From positions 2,356,001 to 2,420,000 of the forward strand of contig NZ_CP188297.1 in NCBI RefSeq assembly GCF_050030965.1: a stretch of DNA of 64,000 nucleotides, read 5' to 3'. Source of the DNA: Glutamicibacter sp002979865. GTDB lineage: Bacteria; Actinomycetota; Actinomycetes; Actinomycetales; Micrococcaceae. The notes under the pieces were generated by a model, which saw nothing but the letters and a program-made list of their open reading frames with translations, was not told where the DNA came from and did not search any database. The position numbers and the translations under genes are program-made. Positions 1 through 8,074 of the stretch are shown piece after piece (position 1 is the first letter of the stretch; every line of letters starts with the position of its first letter).

Positions 1-1
1 T

Positions 2-964
2 CTATCCGGCCACCCCGCCACTTCGGCCGCTTCCCGCGAAAAAGTGGAAGCTGTCGCCAAGGATTTGGGTTTCGTGCCCAATGCCCAGGCCCGCTCCCTG
101 CGCTCCACCAAAACCGACACCATCGCGCTGCTGATATCCGATGTGCGCAACCCCTACTTCTCCGATCTCGCGCATGCCGTCGAGCAGCAGGCCCACGCCG
201 CGGGAATGATGACCTTCATCGGCAATGCCAACGAGGACACCGAACAGCAGGACCAGTTCCTCGCCGCGATGCTTTCGCGCCGCGTTGACGGATTGATTCT
301 CGTTCCCCAGGGCCTTGATGAAGACGCCGACCGGCCAAGCCAGATGATGCAGCGCATCATTGCCTCGGGCACTCCGCTGGTTTTCGTCGACCGCACCCTG
401 CCCGAGCTTCGAATCCCATCCATCACCGCCTCCAGCACCGGCGCCCTGGAAGAAGCCATCGCGCGGCTGAAGGCCCTGGGCCACGCCAAAATCGCTTTCT
501 TGGGCGGCCCGGACCACGCATCCACCGCCCGCGAACGCCACAGCGCCTTCGACTCGGCGATGGCCGCCAACGGCCTGGATACCGATCCTGCCCTGCACTT
601 TGCCGGCGACTTCCGCGCCGCCTCGGGTGCCGAAGGCGCCCGCTGGCTGCTGGGCCATGAACTGCAGCCGACCGCGGTGGTCATCGCCGATGCGCCGATG
701 GCCATCGGCGCACTGACCGTGTGGCGCGAAGCCGGCATCCGGATCGGGAAGCAGCTCTCGGTGATCACCTTCGACGAGGTGGATGCAATGCTCATGCACG
801 ATCCGCCGATCGCCACGATCAGCCACGACCTGACCAGCATGGGCCGCGCCGCGGTCACCGCGCTCCAGGACGTCATGGCGGGCAAGAGCCCCGAGCCCCA
901 AGAATTCATCAGCCGATTCACCGCGCGTGAGTCGCTGGCCCCAACGCAACCCACCGGCGCATAG
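2..964 (+). CDS. rbsR: LacI-family transcriptional regulator, 5' truncated (probable ribose repressor)
   Basis: The frame is open from base 2, so the start and the first HTH helix lie outside the window. The visible N-terminus begins inside the LacI HTH: LSGHPATSAASREKV is the end of the recognition region, followed by the hinge-helix sequence GFVPNAQARSLRS. A periplasmic-binding-protein-like effector domain follows (TIALLISDVRNPYFSDLAHAVEQ, then FLGGPDHASTARER, and ITFDEVDAMLMHDPPIATISHD). It ends 21 bases before rbsA and heads the ribose operon, so it probably binds ribose and represses these genes. Calling it RbsR rests on position; the LacI assignment itself is clear. Confidence 0.9.
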   Translation, partial: LSGHPATSAASREKVEAVAKDLGFVPNAQARSLRSTKTDTIALLISDVRNPYFSDLAHAVEQQAHAAGMMTFIGNANEDTEQQDQFLAAMLSRRVDGLILVPQGLDEDADRPSQMMQRIIASGTPLVFVDRTLPELRIPSITASSTGALEEAIARLKALGHAKIAFLGGPDHASTARERHSAFDSAMAANGLDTDPALHFAGDFRAASGAEGARWLLGHELQPTAVVIADAPMAIGALTVWREAGIRIGKQLSVITFDEVDAMLMHDPPIATISHDLTSMGRAAVTALQDVMAGKSPEPQEFISRFTARESLAPTQPTGA

Positions 965-985
965 GCGAGGATGGAAGGAACGAAA

Positions 986-2500
986 ATGAGTAATGACGCT
1001 CTGCTGGTCCTGGACAAGGTCTGCAAGTCCTTCGGCCCGGTACAGGTGATCGACGAGGTCACCGTCGAGGTGCATGCCGGCAAGGTCTCGGTGCTGCTCG
1101 GCGAGAACGGCGCAGGCAAGTCGACGCTGATCAAGATGATCGCCGGCGTGCACGAGCCGGACGCCGGCCGGATCCTGGTGGACGGCAAGGCCGTGAAGAT
1201 TCCCAACACCAAGGCCTCCGAGGCATTGGGCATCGCCACTATCCACCAGGAACTGAACCTGGTCCCGTCGATGACCATCGCCGAGAACATCACCCTGGGC
1301 CGCGTGCCGCGCAAATTCGGCATCATCAACCGCCGCGCCATGCGCCAGATCGCCCGCGAAGCGATGGACAAGCTCGGACTGGCGCTGGATGTCGATACGC
1401 CGGTGGGCCAGCTGGGCCTGGCCCAGCAGCAACTCGTGGAGATCGCCAAGGCGCTGAGCCTGGACGCCCGCGTGCTGATCCTCGATGAGCCCACCGCGGC
1501 ATTGACCAAGGCCGAAATCGCGCACCTGTTCTCGGTGGTCGCCACCTTGAAGCAACAAGGGGTGGGCATGGTGTTCATCAGCCACCACCTCGATGAGATT
1601 GCCGAAATCGGCGACTTCGTGAACGTGCTGCGCGATGGCAAATTCATTGCCACCGTGCCGGCGGACACCGAGGAGAACGAGCTGGTCCGGCTCATGGTCG
1701 GCCGCGACATCGACGCCCAGTTCCCGCGCGTAGCCACCGAGCCAGGCCAGAAGCCGCTGCTGAGCGTGCAGAACCTGTGCGAGGGCATGCTCAAGGACAT
1801 CTCGCTGGAAGTCCGCCCCGGCGAAGTGGTTGCCCTGGCCGGCCTGATGGGTGCCGGGCGCACCGAGCTGATCCGCGCCATCGCCGGAGCCGACAAGTAC
1901 GCCAGCGGCGTCGTGGCGGTCAACGGCAAGAAGCTGGCCAGCTTCGACGTCGCTGCAGCTACCCGTGCCGGGATCGGGCACGTTCCCGAGGACCGCAAGA
2001 CCCAGGGCCTGGTGCTGGATGCCTCGGTGGCCGAGAACATCGGCTACGCCACCATGGCCGCCACCGCCAAGAACGGACTGGTGGACCGCAAGGGCCAGAA
2101 GGCCCGCGCGCAGCAGGTCGCCGAACGCCTGCGCATCCGCATGGGCAGCATCGATGCGCCCATCCGCTCGCTCTCGGGCGGAAACCAGCAGAAGGCCGTG
2201 TTCGGCCGCTGGTTCACCGCCGGGGCCAAGGTGCTGCTGCTCGATGAGCCGACCCGCGGCGTGGACGTGGGAGCGAAGGTCGAAATCTACGAACTGATCA
2301 ATGAGATCACCGCCTCCGGAGGCTGCGTGTTGATGGCCTCCAGCGAACTGCCCGAAGTGCTGGGCATGTCCGACCGCGTCCTGGTCATGAGCCAGGGACG
2401 CATCGCCGGGGAACTGGCCACCGAAGAAGCCACCCAGGACGCCATCATGTCCCTGGCCGTCAGCAATGTGCACCGCGAAGAAGAAATGGGAACCAAGTAA
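986..2500 (+). CDS. rbsA: Ribose ABC transporter ATP-binding protein RbsA
   Basis: The protein has 504 residues with two fused ABC domains, as is usual for the RbsA/MglA/XylG family. Domain 1 has Walker A GENGAGKST (39-47) and Walker B LILDEPTAAL. Domain 2 has the degenerate P-loop AGLMGAGRTEL that is normal for this family, signature LSGGNQQKA and Walker B LLLDEPTRGVD. It powers ribose uptake through RbsC with RbsB. The ATG at 986 is preferred over an in-frame ATG at 971 because GGAAGGA lies just before 986. Its stop overlaps the rbsC start (TAATG), which implies translational coupling. Confidence 0.95.
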   Translation: MSNDALLVLDKVCKSFGPVQVIDEVTVEVHAGKVSVLLGENGAGKSTLIKMIAGVHEPDAGRILVDGKAVKIPNTKASEALGIATIHQELNLVPSMTIAENITLGRVPRKFGIINRRAMRQIAREAMDKLGLALDVDTPVGQLGLAQQQLVEIAKALSLDARVLILDEPTAALTKAEIAHLFSVVATLKQQGVGMVFISHHLDEIAEIGDFVNVLRDGKFIATVPADTEENELVRLMVGRDIDAQFPRVATEPGQKPLLSVQNLCEGMLKDISLEVRPGEVVALAGLMGAGRTELIRAIAGADKYASGVVAVNGKKLASFDVAAATRAGIGHVPEDRKTQGLVLDASVAENIGYATMAATAKNGLVDRKGQKARAQQVAERLRIRMGSIDAPIRSLSGGNQQKAVFGRWFTAGAKVLLLDEPTRGVDVGAKVEIYELINEITASGGCVLMASSELPEVLGMSDRVLVMSQGRIAGELATEEATQDAIMSLAVSNVHREEEMGTK

Positions 2501-3468
2501 TGAGCAGCGTAGCTACTGCCCCGAAGAAGGGCTTTGATTTCAAGGCATTCCTTGCCAACAACGGAGCCCTGGTTGGCCTGGTCATTCTTTGCCTGGCCCT
2601 GTTCATCGCCACCCCGCGCTTCCTGACCGGACCGAACCTGATGAACATCGGCATCCAGGTCTCCACCATCGCGGTGATGGCCTTCGGCATGACCTTCGTG
2701 ATCGTCGCCGCCGGCATCGACCTCTCGGTCGGCTCGGTCGCGGCGCTCTCGGCCATGGGCTCCTCCTACGCCATCACCACCGCCGGCCTGCCCGATGGCC
2801 TGTCCATCCCGATCGGCCTGGCCGTCGGTGCACTGTGCGGCTGGGTCACCGGTGCGATGAGCGCCTACGGCAAGTTGCCCACCTTCATCGCCTCGCTGGC
2901 GATGCTCACCGTGGTGCGCGGGCTGACCTTGGTGATCTCCGATGGCCGGCCGATCTCCACCAGCTCCTCGGTGTCCTGGCTGGGCGATGACCTGGGCCCG
3001 ATCCCGGTGCCGATCCTGATCCTGGTCGTCTCCGGTGTGCTCGCCGCCTTCGTGCTCAACCGCACCGTCATCGGCAAGAACGCCTTCGCCGTGGGCGGCA
3101 ACACCGAAGCCGCGCGCCTGTCGGGCATCCCGGTCAAGCGCGTGCTGGTCACCGTCTTCGTCATCTCCGGCGTCTTCGCGGCCCTGTCCGGCATGATTCT
3201 GGCCGGCCGCCTGGATTCGGCCCAGCCGACCCTGGCATCGGGCTACGAACTGGATGCCATCGCGGCCGTGGTCATCGGCGGCGCATCGCTCTCCGGCGGC
3301 GTGGGACGCATCTCCGGCACCCTGATCGGCGCCCTGGTGCTGGCTGTGATCCGCAACGGGCTGAACCTGCTTTCGGTTTCCGCCTTCTGGCAGCAGGTAG
3401 TCATCGGCGCCGTGATTGCGATCGCCGTGGGCTTCGACGTGCTGCGCCGCAAGAACGTCAAGCACTAG
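2500..3468 (+). CDS. rbsC: Ribose ABC transporter permease RbsC
   Basis: This 322-residue polytopic membrane protein belongs to the BPD_transp_2 family. It carries the family signatures MTFVIVAAGIDLSVGSVAALS and, near the end, IAAVVIGGASLSGGVGRISGTLIGAL. Hydrophobic segments recur along the whole length. It forms the membrane channel for ribose, working with RbsA and the lipoprotein RbsB. It begins on the last base of the rbsA stop codon and is followed about 50 bases later by rbsB. No truncation or unusual composition is seen. Confidence 0.95.
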   Translation: MSSVATAPKKGFDFKAFLANNGALVGLVILCLALFIATPRFLTGPNLMNIGIQVSTIAVMAFGMTFVIVAAGIDLSVGSVAALSAMGSSYAITTAGLPDGLSIPIGLAVGALCGWVTGAMSAYGKLPTFIASLAMLTVVRGLTLVISDGRPISTSSSVSWLGDDLGPIPVPILILVVSGVLAAFVLNRTVIGKNAFAVGGNTEAARLSGIPVKRVLVTVFVISGVFAALSGMILAGRLDSAQPTLASGYELDAIAAVVIGGASLSGGVGRISGTLIGALVLAVIRNGLNLLSVSAFWQQVVIGAVIAIAVGFDVLRRKNVKH

Positions 3469-3517
3469 ATTTTCCCTCCGTACCCAGCAATTCAAGAAAA
3501 GTTCAAAGGAGAACCCC

Positions 3518-4453
3518 ATGAAGAACATCATCCGCAAGACCGCAGCCGTCAGCGTCGGACTGGCCCTGGTGGCCGGCCTGGCCGCCTGCAACCGCGGCAC
3601 CGAAGCAGAGGCCGGCTCGGCCACCTTGGCAGTGTCCACCCTGAACAACCCGTTCTTCGTCGACCTGCGTGACGGCGCCCAGGCCGAGGCCGAAGCGCAG
3701 GGCATCGACCTGTCCGTCGTCGACGCGCAGAACGACTCCGCAACCCAGGCCAACCAGCTGGCAACCGCGGCAACCAACGGCTCGGCCGGCCTGATCATCA
3801 ACGCCGTGGATACCGAAACCGCTGAAGCCGGCCTGAACCCGGTGGCCGAGGCCGGCCTGCCGATCGTTGCGGTTGACCGCGCGGTGGGCGAGACCAAGAT
3901 CGCTTCCTTCGTGGCTTCGGATAACGTTGCCGGCGGCGAGCAGGCTGCCAAGGCGCTGGGCGAGGCGCTGGGCGGCAAGGGCAAGATCATCGTGCTGGAA
4001 GGTGTTCCAGGCGCCTCGGCAACCAACGAGCGCGGCGAAGGCTTCGACAAGGGCCTGGCCGAGTTCAAGGACATCGAGGTCGTCTCCTCGCAGACCGCCA
4101 ACTTCGACCGAGCCGAAGCACTGGACGTGGTCACCAACCTGATGCAGGCCAACCCGGATGCCGCTGGCGTGCTGGCGATGAACGACGAAATGGCCCTGGG
4201 CGCCATCCAGGCGCTGGGCGACAAGGCCGGCAAGGACGTGTTGGTAGTCGGCTTCGACGGCACCGACGACGGCTTCAAGGCAGTCCAGGATGGCACCCTG
4301 GTTGCCACCATCGCCCAGAACCCGGCCGAGCTGGGCAAGCAGTCGGTGCAGATCCTGGCCAAGGCCATCAAGGGCGAAGAAGTCGAAGCCAACGTGCAGG
4401 TCGCCGTTGACACGGTAGACGAGAAGAACGTCGCCGACTACGCAGGCGAGTAA
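3518..4453 (+). CDS. rbsB: Ribose-binding lipoprotein RbsB
   Basis: This 311-residue periplasmic-binding-protein type I protein has a lipoprotein signal: positively charged start, hydrophobic stretch, then lipobox LAAC with Cys24. The mature part has the usual ribose-binder motifs TLNNPFFVDLRDGAQAEA, VDAQNDSATQANQL and the late MNDEMALGAIQALG and GFDGTDDGFKAVQDG. In a Gram-positive cell it would be anchored outside the membrane and deliver ribose to RbsC. The ATG at 3518 has AAGGAG seven bases upstream; an in-frame extension to 3416 overlaps rbsC and hides the signal peptide, so it was rejected. Confidence 0.95.
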   Translation: MKNIIRKTAAVSVGLALVAGLAACNRGTEAEAGSATLAVSTLNNPFFVDLRDGAQAEAEAQGIDLSVVDAQNDSATQANQLATAATNGSAGLIINAVDTETAEAGLNPVAEAGLPIVAVDRAVGETKIASFVASDNVAGGEQAAKALGEALGGKGKIIVLEGVPGASATNERGEGFDKGLAEFKDIEVVSSQTANFDRAEALDVVTNLMQANPDAAGVLAMNDEMALGAIQALGDKAGKDVLVVGFDGTDDGFKAVQDGTLVATIAQNPAELGKQSVQILAKAIKGEEVEANVQVAVDTVDEKNVADYAGE

Positions 4454-4527
4454 TCTGCCCTTAGCGGCAATCAAGCAGTGCACCGGCGCCCATCGGCCGC
4501 CGGGTGGAGAGAACCAGAGGAAATAGC

Positions 4528-5451
4528 ATGCAGCAGGACATCCAGGTCACCATTGTGGGCTCTAGCAACGTGGACATCACCGCGCTGATGGCCCGCCTTC
4601 CCGGCCCGGGCGAAACCGTGCTGGCAGATTCCTACCAGCTCTCGCCCGGCGGCAAGGGCGCCAACCAGGCGCTGGCCGCCGCGCTGGCCGGTGCCGCCAC
4701 GGAATTCATCGGCGCCGTCGGCAACGACTCGCACGCCGAAATCGCGCTGGGCCAGCTCGAGGAAGCCGGCGTGAAACTCGATCGCGTGGCCCGCGCCAGC
4801 GAGCCGACCGGCGTAGCCATCATCCAGGTGGACCGTGGCGCGGAGAACTCCATTGCCGTGGTCTCCGGGGCCAACTCGACCGTCTCCGGCGAGGCTGTGC
4901 AGGCCGCCGGGGGCATCGAGGGCATCCTGGTGCTGCAGGGCGAGATTCCTGCCTCGGGCATCAAGGCCGCCATGGATGCTGCCACACAGCGCATCGTGCT
5001 CAACCTGGCGCCGGTGATCGAACTGGACCGCGAGTACCTGCTCAAGGCCAACCCGCTGGTGGTCAACGAGCATGAGGCCGAAGCCGTGCTCCAGCAGCTG
5101 AACCCGCACCCGGCTCGCCAGTTCGACGGCAAGTACGAGCGCCTGGCCGGGATGCTGGTCGACGAGGGCATCGCCAGCGTGGTCATCACCCTCGGCGCCA
5201 ATGGCTGCCTGGTTGCCGACCGTTTCCCAGGGGAGAACGGCGGGGTCCAGGTTCGCGCGCTGCCCGCCGTGAAGGTCAAGGCCGTGGACACCACCGGTGC
5301 CGGCGACGCATTCACCGGTGCGGTGGCTGCCCGCCTGGCCAAGGGCGATGACCTGGCGCAGGCCGCAGAATTCGCCGGCAAGTTCGCCGCGCTGACGGTG
5401 CAGGCGCACGGCGCCCAGGCTTCCTACCCGCGTTCCCTGCAGAACCTCTGA
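4528..5451 (+). CDS. rbsK: Ribokinase RbsK
   Basis: This PfkB-family sugar kinase of 307 residues phosphorylates D-ribose to ribose 5-phosphate after uptake. Visible motifs are VGSSNVDITALM at the N-terminus, the sugar-binding SPGGKGANQALAAA, and the ATP/catalytic motif VDTTGAGDAFTGA, whose Asp is the catalytic base in the family. The ATG at 4528 is chosen because AGAGG precedes it; a GTG eight codons upstream is less likely. It sits in the ribose operon between rbsB and rbsD. Confidence 0.95.
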   Translation: MQQDIQVTIVGSSNVDITALMARLPGPGETVLADSYQLSPGGKGANQALAAALAGAATEFIGAVGNDSHAEIALGQLEEAGVKLDRVARASEPTGVAIIQVDRGAENSIAVVSGANSTVSGEAVQAAGGIEGILVLQGEIPASGIKAAMDAATQRIVLNLAPVIELDREYLLKANPLVVNEHEAEAVLQQLNPHPARQFDGKYERLAGMLVDEGIASVVITLGANGCLVADRFPGENGGVQVRALPAVKVKAVDTTGAGDAFTGAVAARLAKGDDLAQAAEFAGKFAALTVQAHGAQASYPRSLQNL

Positions 5452-5485
5452 GACCCCTTTTCGAGCAAGACCTGAGGAAGCCGCT

Positions 5486-5869
5486 GTGCTGAAATCCGAA
5501 ATTCTCAACGCCCCGCTGCTGGCCGCCCTGGCCAAGTGCGGGCATACCGACACCGTAGTGATAGCGGACTGCGGCCTGCCGCTGCCCGAAGGCCCACTGG
5601 TCATCGATCTGGCCTTGGTGCAGGGGCTGCCCAGCTTCGATCAGGTGCTCGAGGTCCTGGCCCGGAACCTGGTGATCGAGAACAGCACCCTGGCGGCCGA
5701 AGCCGAGAACGGCCCGGTCCAGGAACTGTGCCTGGCCAAGGGCCTGGACCCGGACTTCATCTCCCACGAAGAGCTGAAAGCCCAACTGCCCCAGGCCAAG
5801 GTCATCGTGCGCACGGGGGAAGCTACCCCCTACGCCAACGCGATCCTGCACTGCGGGGTAGCATTCTAG
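5486..5869 (+). CDS. rbsD: D-ribose pyranase RbsD
   Basis: This 127-residue RbsD/FucU mutarotase interconverts the pyranose and furanose forms of ribose so that RbsK receives its substrate. His20 in the motif KCGHTD matches the catalytic histidine of the family, and the C-terminus (YANAILHCGVAF) has the typical ending. It starts with GTG behind a TGAGGAAG ribosome-binding site. It is the last recognisable gene of the ribose operon. Only a weak hairpin (TGCCGC with GCGGCA, 5878-5898) follows, so transcription may continue into the next small gene. Confidence 0.93.
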   Translation: MLKSEILNAPLLAALAKCGHTDTVVIADCGLPLPEGPLVIDLALVQGLPSFDQVLEVLARNLVIENSTLAAEAENGPVQELCLAKGLDPDFISHEELKAQLPQAKVIVRTGEATPYANAILHCGVAF

Positions 5870-5934
5870 GGAACGGATGCCGCAGCTGTTTCGCGGCAGC
5901 GCGCTACCCGAGGAGAGACGCAAGGAGACCGGCA

Positions 5935-6126
5935 ATGAAGAAGATGTTCTATGCAGCTTTTGCCCTCATGGTGCTGGGGGCGGCCGTCCTGATTCTCACC
6001 GTGCCGGCGTTGTCCAGCGACCCGGGCCAGACGCCCCAGAGCATTGCGGTGATCGCGGGAACCGTGTTCATGGCCGCAACTTCGGTCGTTGTCCTGCTGA
6101 AGAAGGCTGCGACGCAAGAATCCTGA
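5935..6126 (+). CDS. Small two-helix membrane protein, unknown function
   Basis: This 63-residue protein begins MKKMFYAAFALMVLG and has two hydrophobic segments, at about residues 5-24 and 38-56. They are separated by a polar loop (SSDPGQTPQS), and a short basic tail (LLKKAATQES) follows. The ribosome-binding site CAAGGAG lies eight bases before the ATG. It lies 65 bases after rbsD on the same strand and may be read through from the ribose operon. I do not recognise a family; the composition suggests a simple inner-membrane hairpin. Confidence 0.7.
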   Translation: MKKMFYAAFALMVLGAAVLILTVPALSSDPGQTPQSIAVIAGTVFMAATSVVVLLKKAATQES

Positions 6127-6189
6127 GCGACTTCCTGCAGCCATCGGCGCCAATGCCCTTGGGCAAGCCGACTGCCTAGAATGGGGGTC

Positions 6190-6990
6190 ATGAAGCAAAG
6201 GAACATGGCCGCAGAGAACGGCGAGCCCTTCTCCCGCATCGCGCCGGAAGCCGGGCTGCTGCTCGGAGCGGGCCGAGCCATCTTGCTTCAGTTGGCCCAC
6301 CCGCAGATTGGCCGGGCCATTGCCGAGCACTCTGATTTCGCCGCCAACCCGCTCAGCCGGCTGATTCATACCCTCGGATATATCTATGCATTGAGCAATG
6401 GCACAGCAGAACAGCAGCGCAAGATCATCGCCCATGTGGACGCGGCGCACCGGCCCATTCGCGCAACGCGTGACGAGGGCAGGCCCGCGTATTCTGCGCT
6501 GGATCCCAGGCTGCAGTTGTGGGTGGCGGCCACGCTCTATGATTCGGCCCGCGTGATTGCCGGCCAGATCCTGGATGAAAACGAGGCCGACCAGGAAGAG
6601 CTCTACCTGCAGTACGCACGGCTCGGTGATGCCTTGCAGATGCCGGTCGACTACTGGCCGCAGGACCTCGGCGGCTTCGAGCAGTACTTTGCGCAGAATC
6701 AAGCGAAGCTGGAAGTCACCAACCAGACCCGGGCGCTGGCCCGCGAACTTTTCGAAGCACGCAATGCCCCATGGTGGGTCCGGATCGGCATGCCGTTGAT
6801 GCGCGACGTGACCATCGCCCAGCTGCCGGCCCCGGTGCGCGAAGGCTTCGGCTATCGCCTCACCGGGAAAGCCGCGCAGCGCAACGCCCGCGTCATCGCC
6901 GTCGCCAGGGCCGCCACGCGGCTGCTGCCGCGAGCCCTCAGGCATGCGCCAATGCGGCTGATATTGCGCCGCGTCGACAAGATGGCCTAG
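6190..6990 (+). CDS. Oxygenase MpaB-like family protein (DUF2236)
   Basis: This protein of about 266 residues resembles the DUF2236/MpaB group of haem-binding oxygenases, which includes the latex-clearing proteins. The N-terminus has the family-like stretch EAGLLLGAGRAILLQLAHPQIGRAIAEHS. Later come a conserved-looking WVAATLYDS and the central segment MPVDYWPQDLGGFEQYF. The substrate cannot be told from sequence. Two in-frame ATGs exist, at 6181 and 6190. A -10-like TAGAAT (6177-6182) places a predicted transcript start at about 6190, so a leaderless message from the second ATG is plausible. Confidence 0.75.
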   Translation: MKQRNMAAENGEPFSRIAPEAGLLLGAGRAILLQLAHPQIGRAIAEHSDFAANPLSRLIHTLGYIYALSNGTAEQQRKIIAHVDAAHRPIRATRDEGRPAYSALDPRLQLWVAATLYDSARVIAGQILDENEADQEELYLQYARLGDALQMPVDYWPQDLGGFEQYFAQNQAKLEVTNQTRALARELFEARNAPWWVRIGMPLMRDVTIAQLPAPVREGFGYRLTGKAAQRNARVIAVARAATRLLPRALRHAPMRLILRRVDKMA

Positions 6991-7002
6991 CCGGCCCGAA
7001 GC

Positions 7003-7488
7003 CTAGTGCCCCGAGCCGTTCTCGGGTCCAACCCGGATCAGGATCCGTGGCAGCGCCACCAGCAGGAACAAGGCCACCAGGATCAGCGGCCCTCCGATCC
7101 AGGCCCCGATTTGCCAGCCGAAGAGCACCTGCAGCACAAACCAGACGCAACCCGAGACCAGCAACCCCACGCCGATGCCCACGATCTTCACGATGGCGTG
7201 GCCCAAGCTGACCGTCTGCTCCTTGAGCCGCTGTCCGAAGAGATACCGGTGCACGGCCACGGGGGTGATCAGCAGCAGAATCAGCACAGTGGCCGCCACC
7301 AGCAAGATGATGTAGACCACCTCGTCGGTTCGGCTGAGCATCTCGAACCTCGCCTGGAAGGGCAAAACCACCAGGAAAGCAGCCAGGATCTGCACACCAG
7401 TTTGCATCACCCGCATTTCCTGCAGCAGCTCGTTCCACTGCCGGTGCGGTGCGCCATCGCTGGTATCGGGGTGGGAACGCTTGATCAT
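7003..7488 (-). CDS. DUF6328-type membrane protein
   Basis: This 161-residue protein has a short polar N-terminus ending in QWNELLQEMRVMQTGVQILAAFLVVLPFQARF, the pattern of the actinobacterial DUF6328 family. Four hydrophobic segments follow, the last in GGPLILVALFLLVALPRIL. The ATG at 7488 has AGGAGA eight bases upstream on the minus strand. An upstream in-frame start at 7509 would add MRPRRTV before the ribosome-binding site and is less likely. It converges with the DUF2236 gene and diverges from the next gene. Function is unknown. Confidence 0.78.
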   Translation of the reverse strand: MIKRSHPDTSDGAPHRQWNELLQEMRVMQTGVQILAAFLVVLPFQARFEMLSRTDEVVYIILLVAATVLILLLITPVAVHRYLFGQRLKEQTVSLGHAIVKIVGIGVGLLVSGCVWFVLQVLFGWQIGAWIGGPLILVALFLLVALPRILIRVGPENGSGH

Positions 7489-7655
7489 CACTGTTCTCCT
7501 CGGCCTCAATCCGCCAGCTGGTTGAACCCCGCCGGCTCAAACGACTATGCCAAGCAATGCCGGTGCAGGCAAGAGCTTGCTGGCCCGCCGGGCCAAACTG
7601 TAGGTCGCGGCCGGTACATTCGGGAGCCAAGCAGAATTCGACGATGGAGGAGCAG

Positions 7656-8021
7656 ATGGAACCCGATGGCGCCGCCGGGAGCAGCATTGATGTGTGGTCG
7701 ATGCCCAGCCAGGGCCTGGCCTGGTACGATTGCGGCAAAGGCCATGAACTCACGGAGGAGATCGTGCTCCAGGCTATGGCGGCAGCCGGATTCGGACCCG
7801 GCCGGCCGCTGGCCCATGGACAGCTGGCCGAGCTGATTGCGGATCTCTGGCACTACTCACAGGTCTGCCGGTTCTTCCACCTGGCCGTGGAGCAGGCAGC
7901 GATGCGTATCCACGGGAAGGTCGATGAAATCTACCCGTGGGAACACAGTACCGATATCGTCGGATACTTCTCGAAGACCTGGCAAGGATGCCCCGACGCG
8001 GCCTGCCAATCCGAAGGGTGA
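7656..8021 (+). CDS. Hypothetical protein, about 121 residues
   Basis: The ATG at 7656 follows GGAGGAG at a good distance, so it is preferred over the in-frame ATG at 7644, which overlaps that site. The protein starts MEPDGAAGSSIDVWSMPSQGLAWYDCGKGHELTEEI and ends STDIVGYFSKTWQGCPDAACQSEG. It has no signal peptide or membrane segment and looks like a soluble protein with aromatic residues and three cysteines. I do not recognise a family. It lies just upstream of the UvrA2-like gene on the same strand and could be co-transcribed with it. Confidence 0.6.
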   Translation: MEPDGAAGSSIDVWSMPSQGLAWYDCGKGHELTEEIVLQAMAAAGFGPGRPLAHGQLAELIADLWHYSQVCRFFHLAVEQAAMRIHGKVDEIYPWEHSTDIVGYFSKTWQGCPDAACQSEG

Positions 8022-8074
8022 GCGCGCGAGGTGCGAATTGAGTTCGCCCCGTGCAGGCGCATAGTGTGGGAAAG

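Noticed and set aside
2..2473. Long minus-strand open frame over the lacI and rbsA genes
   Set aside because: It is the antisense shadow of two recognisable genes and shows only low-complexity His/Gly/Asp-rich composition.
5878..5898. Terminator after rbsD
   Set aside because: The stem is only six pairs with no T-run, so read-through into the small membrane protein gene is more likely.
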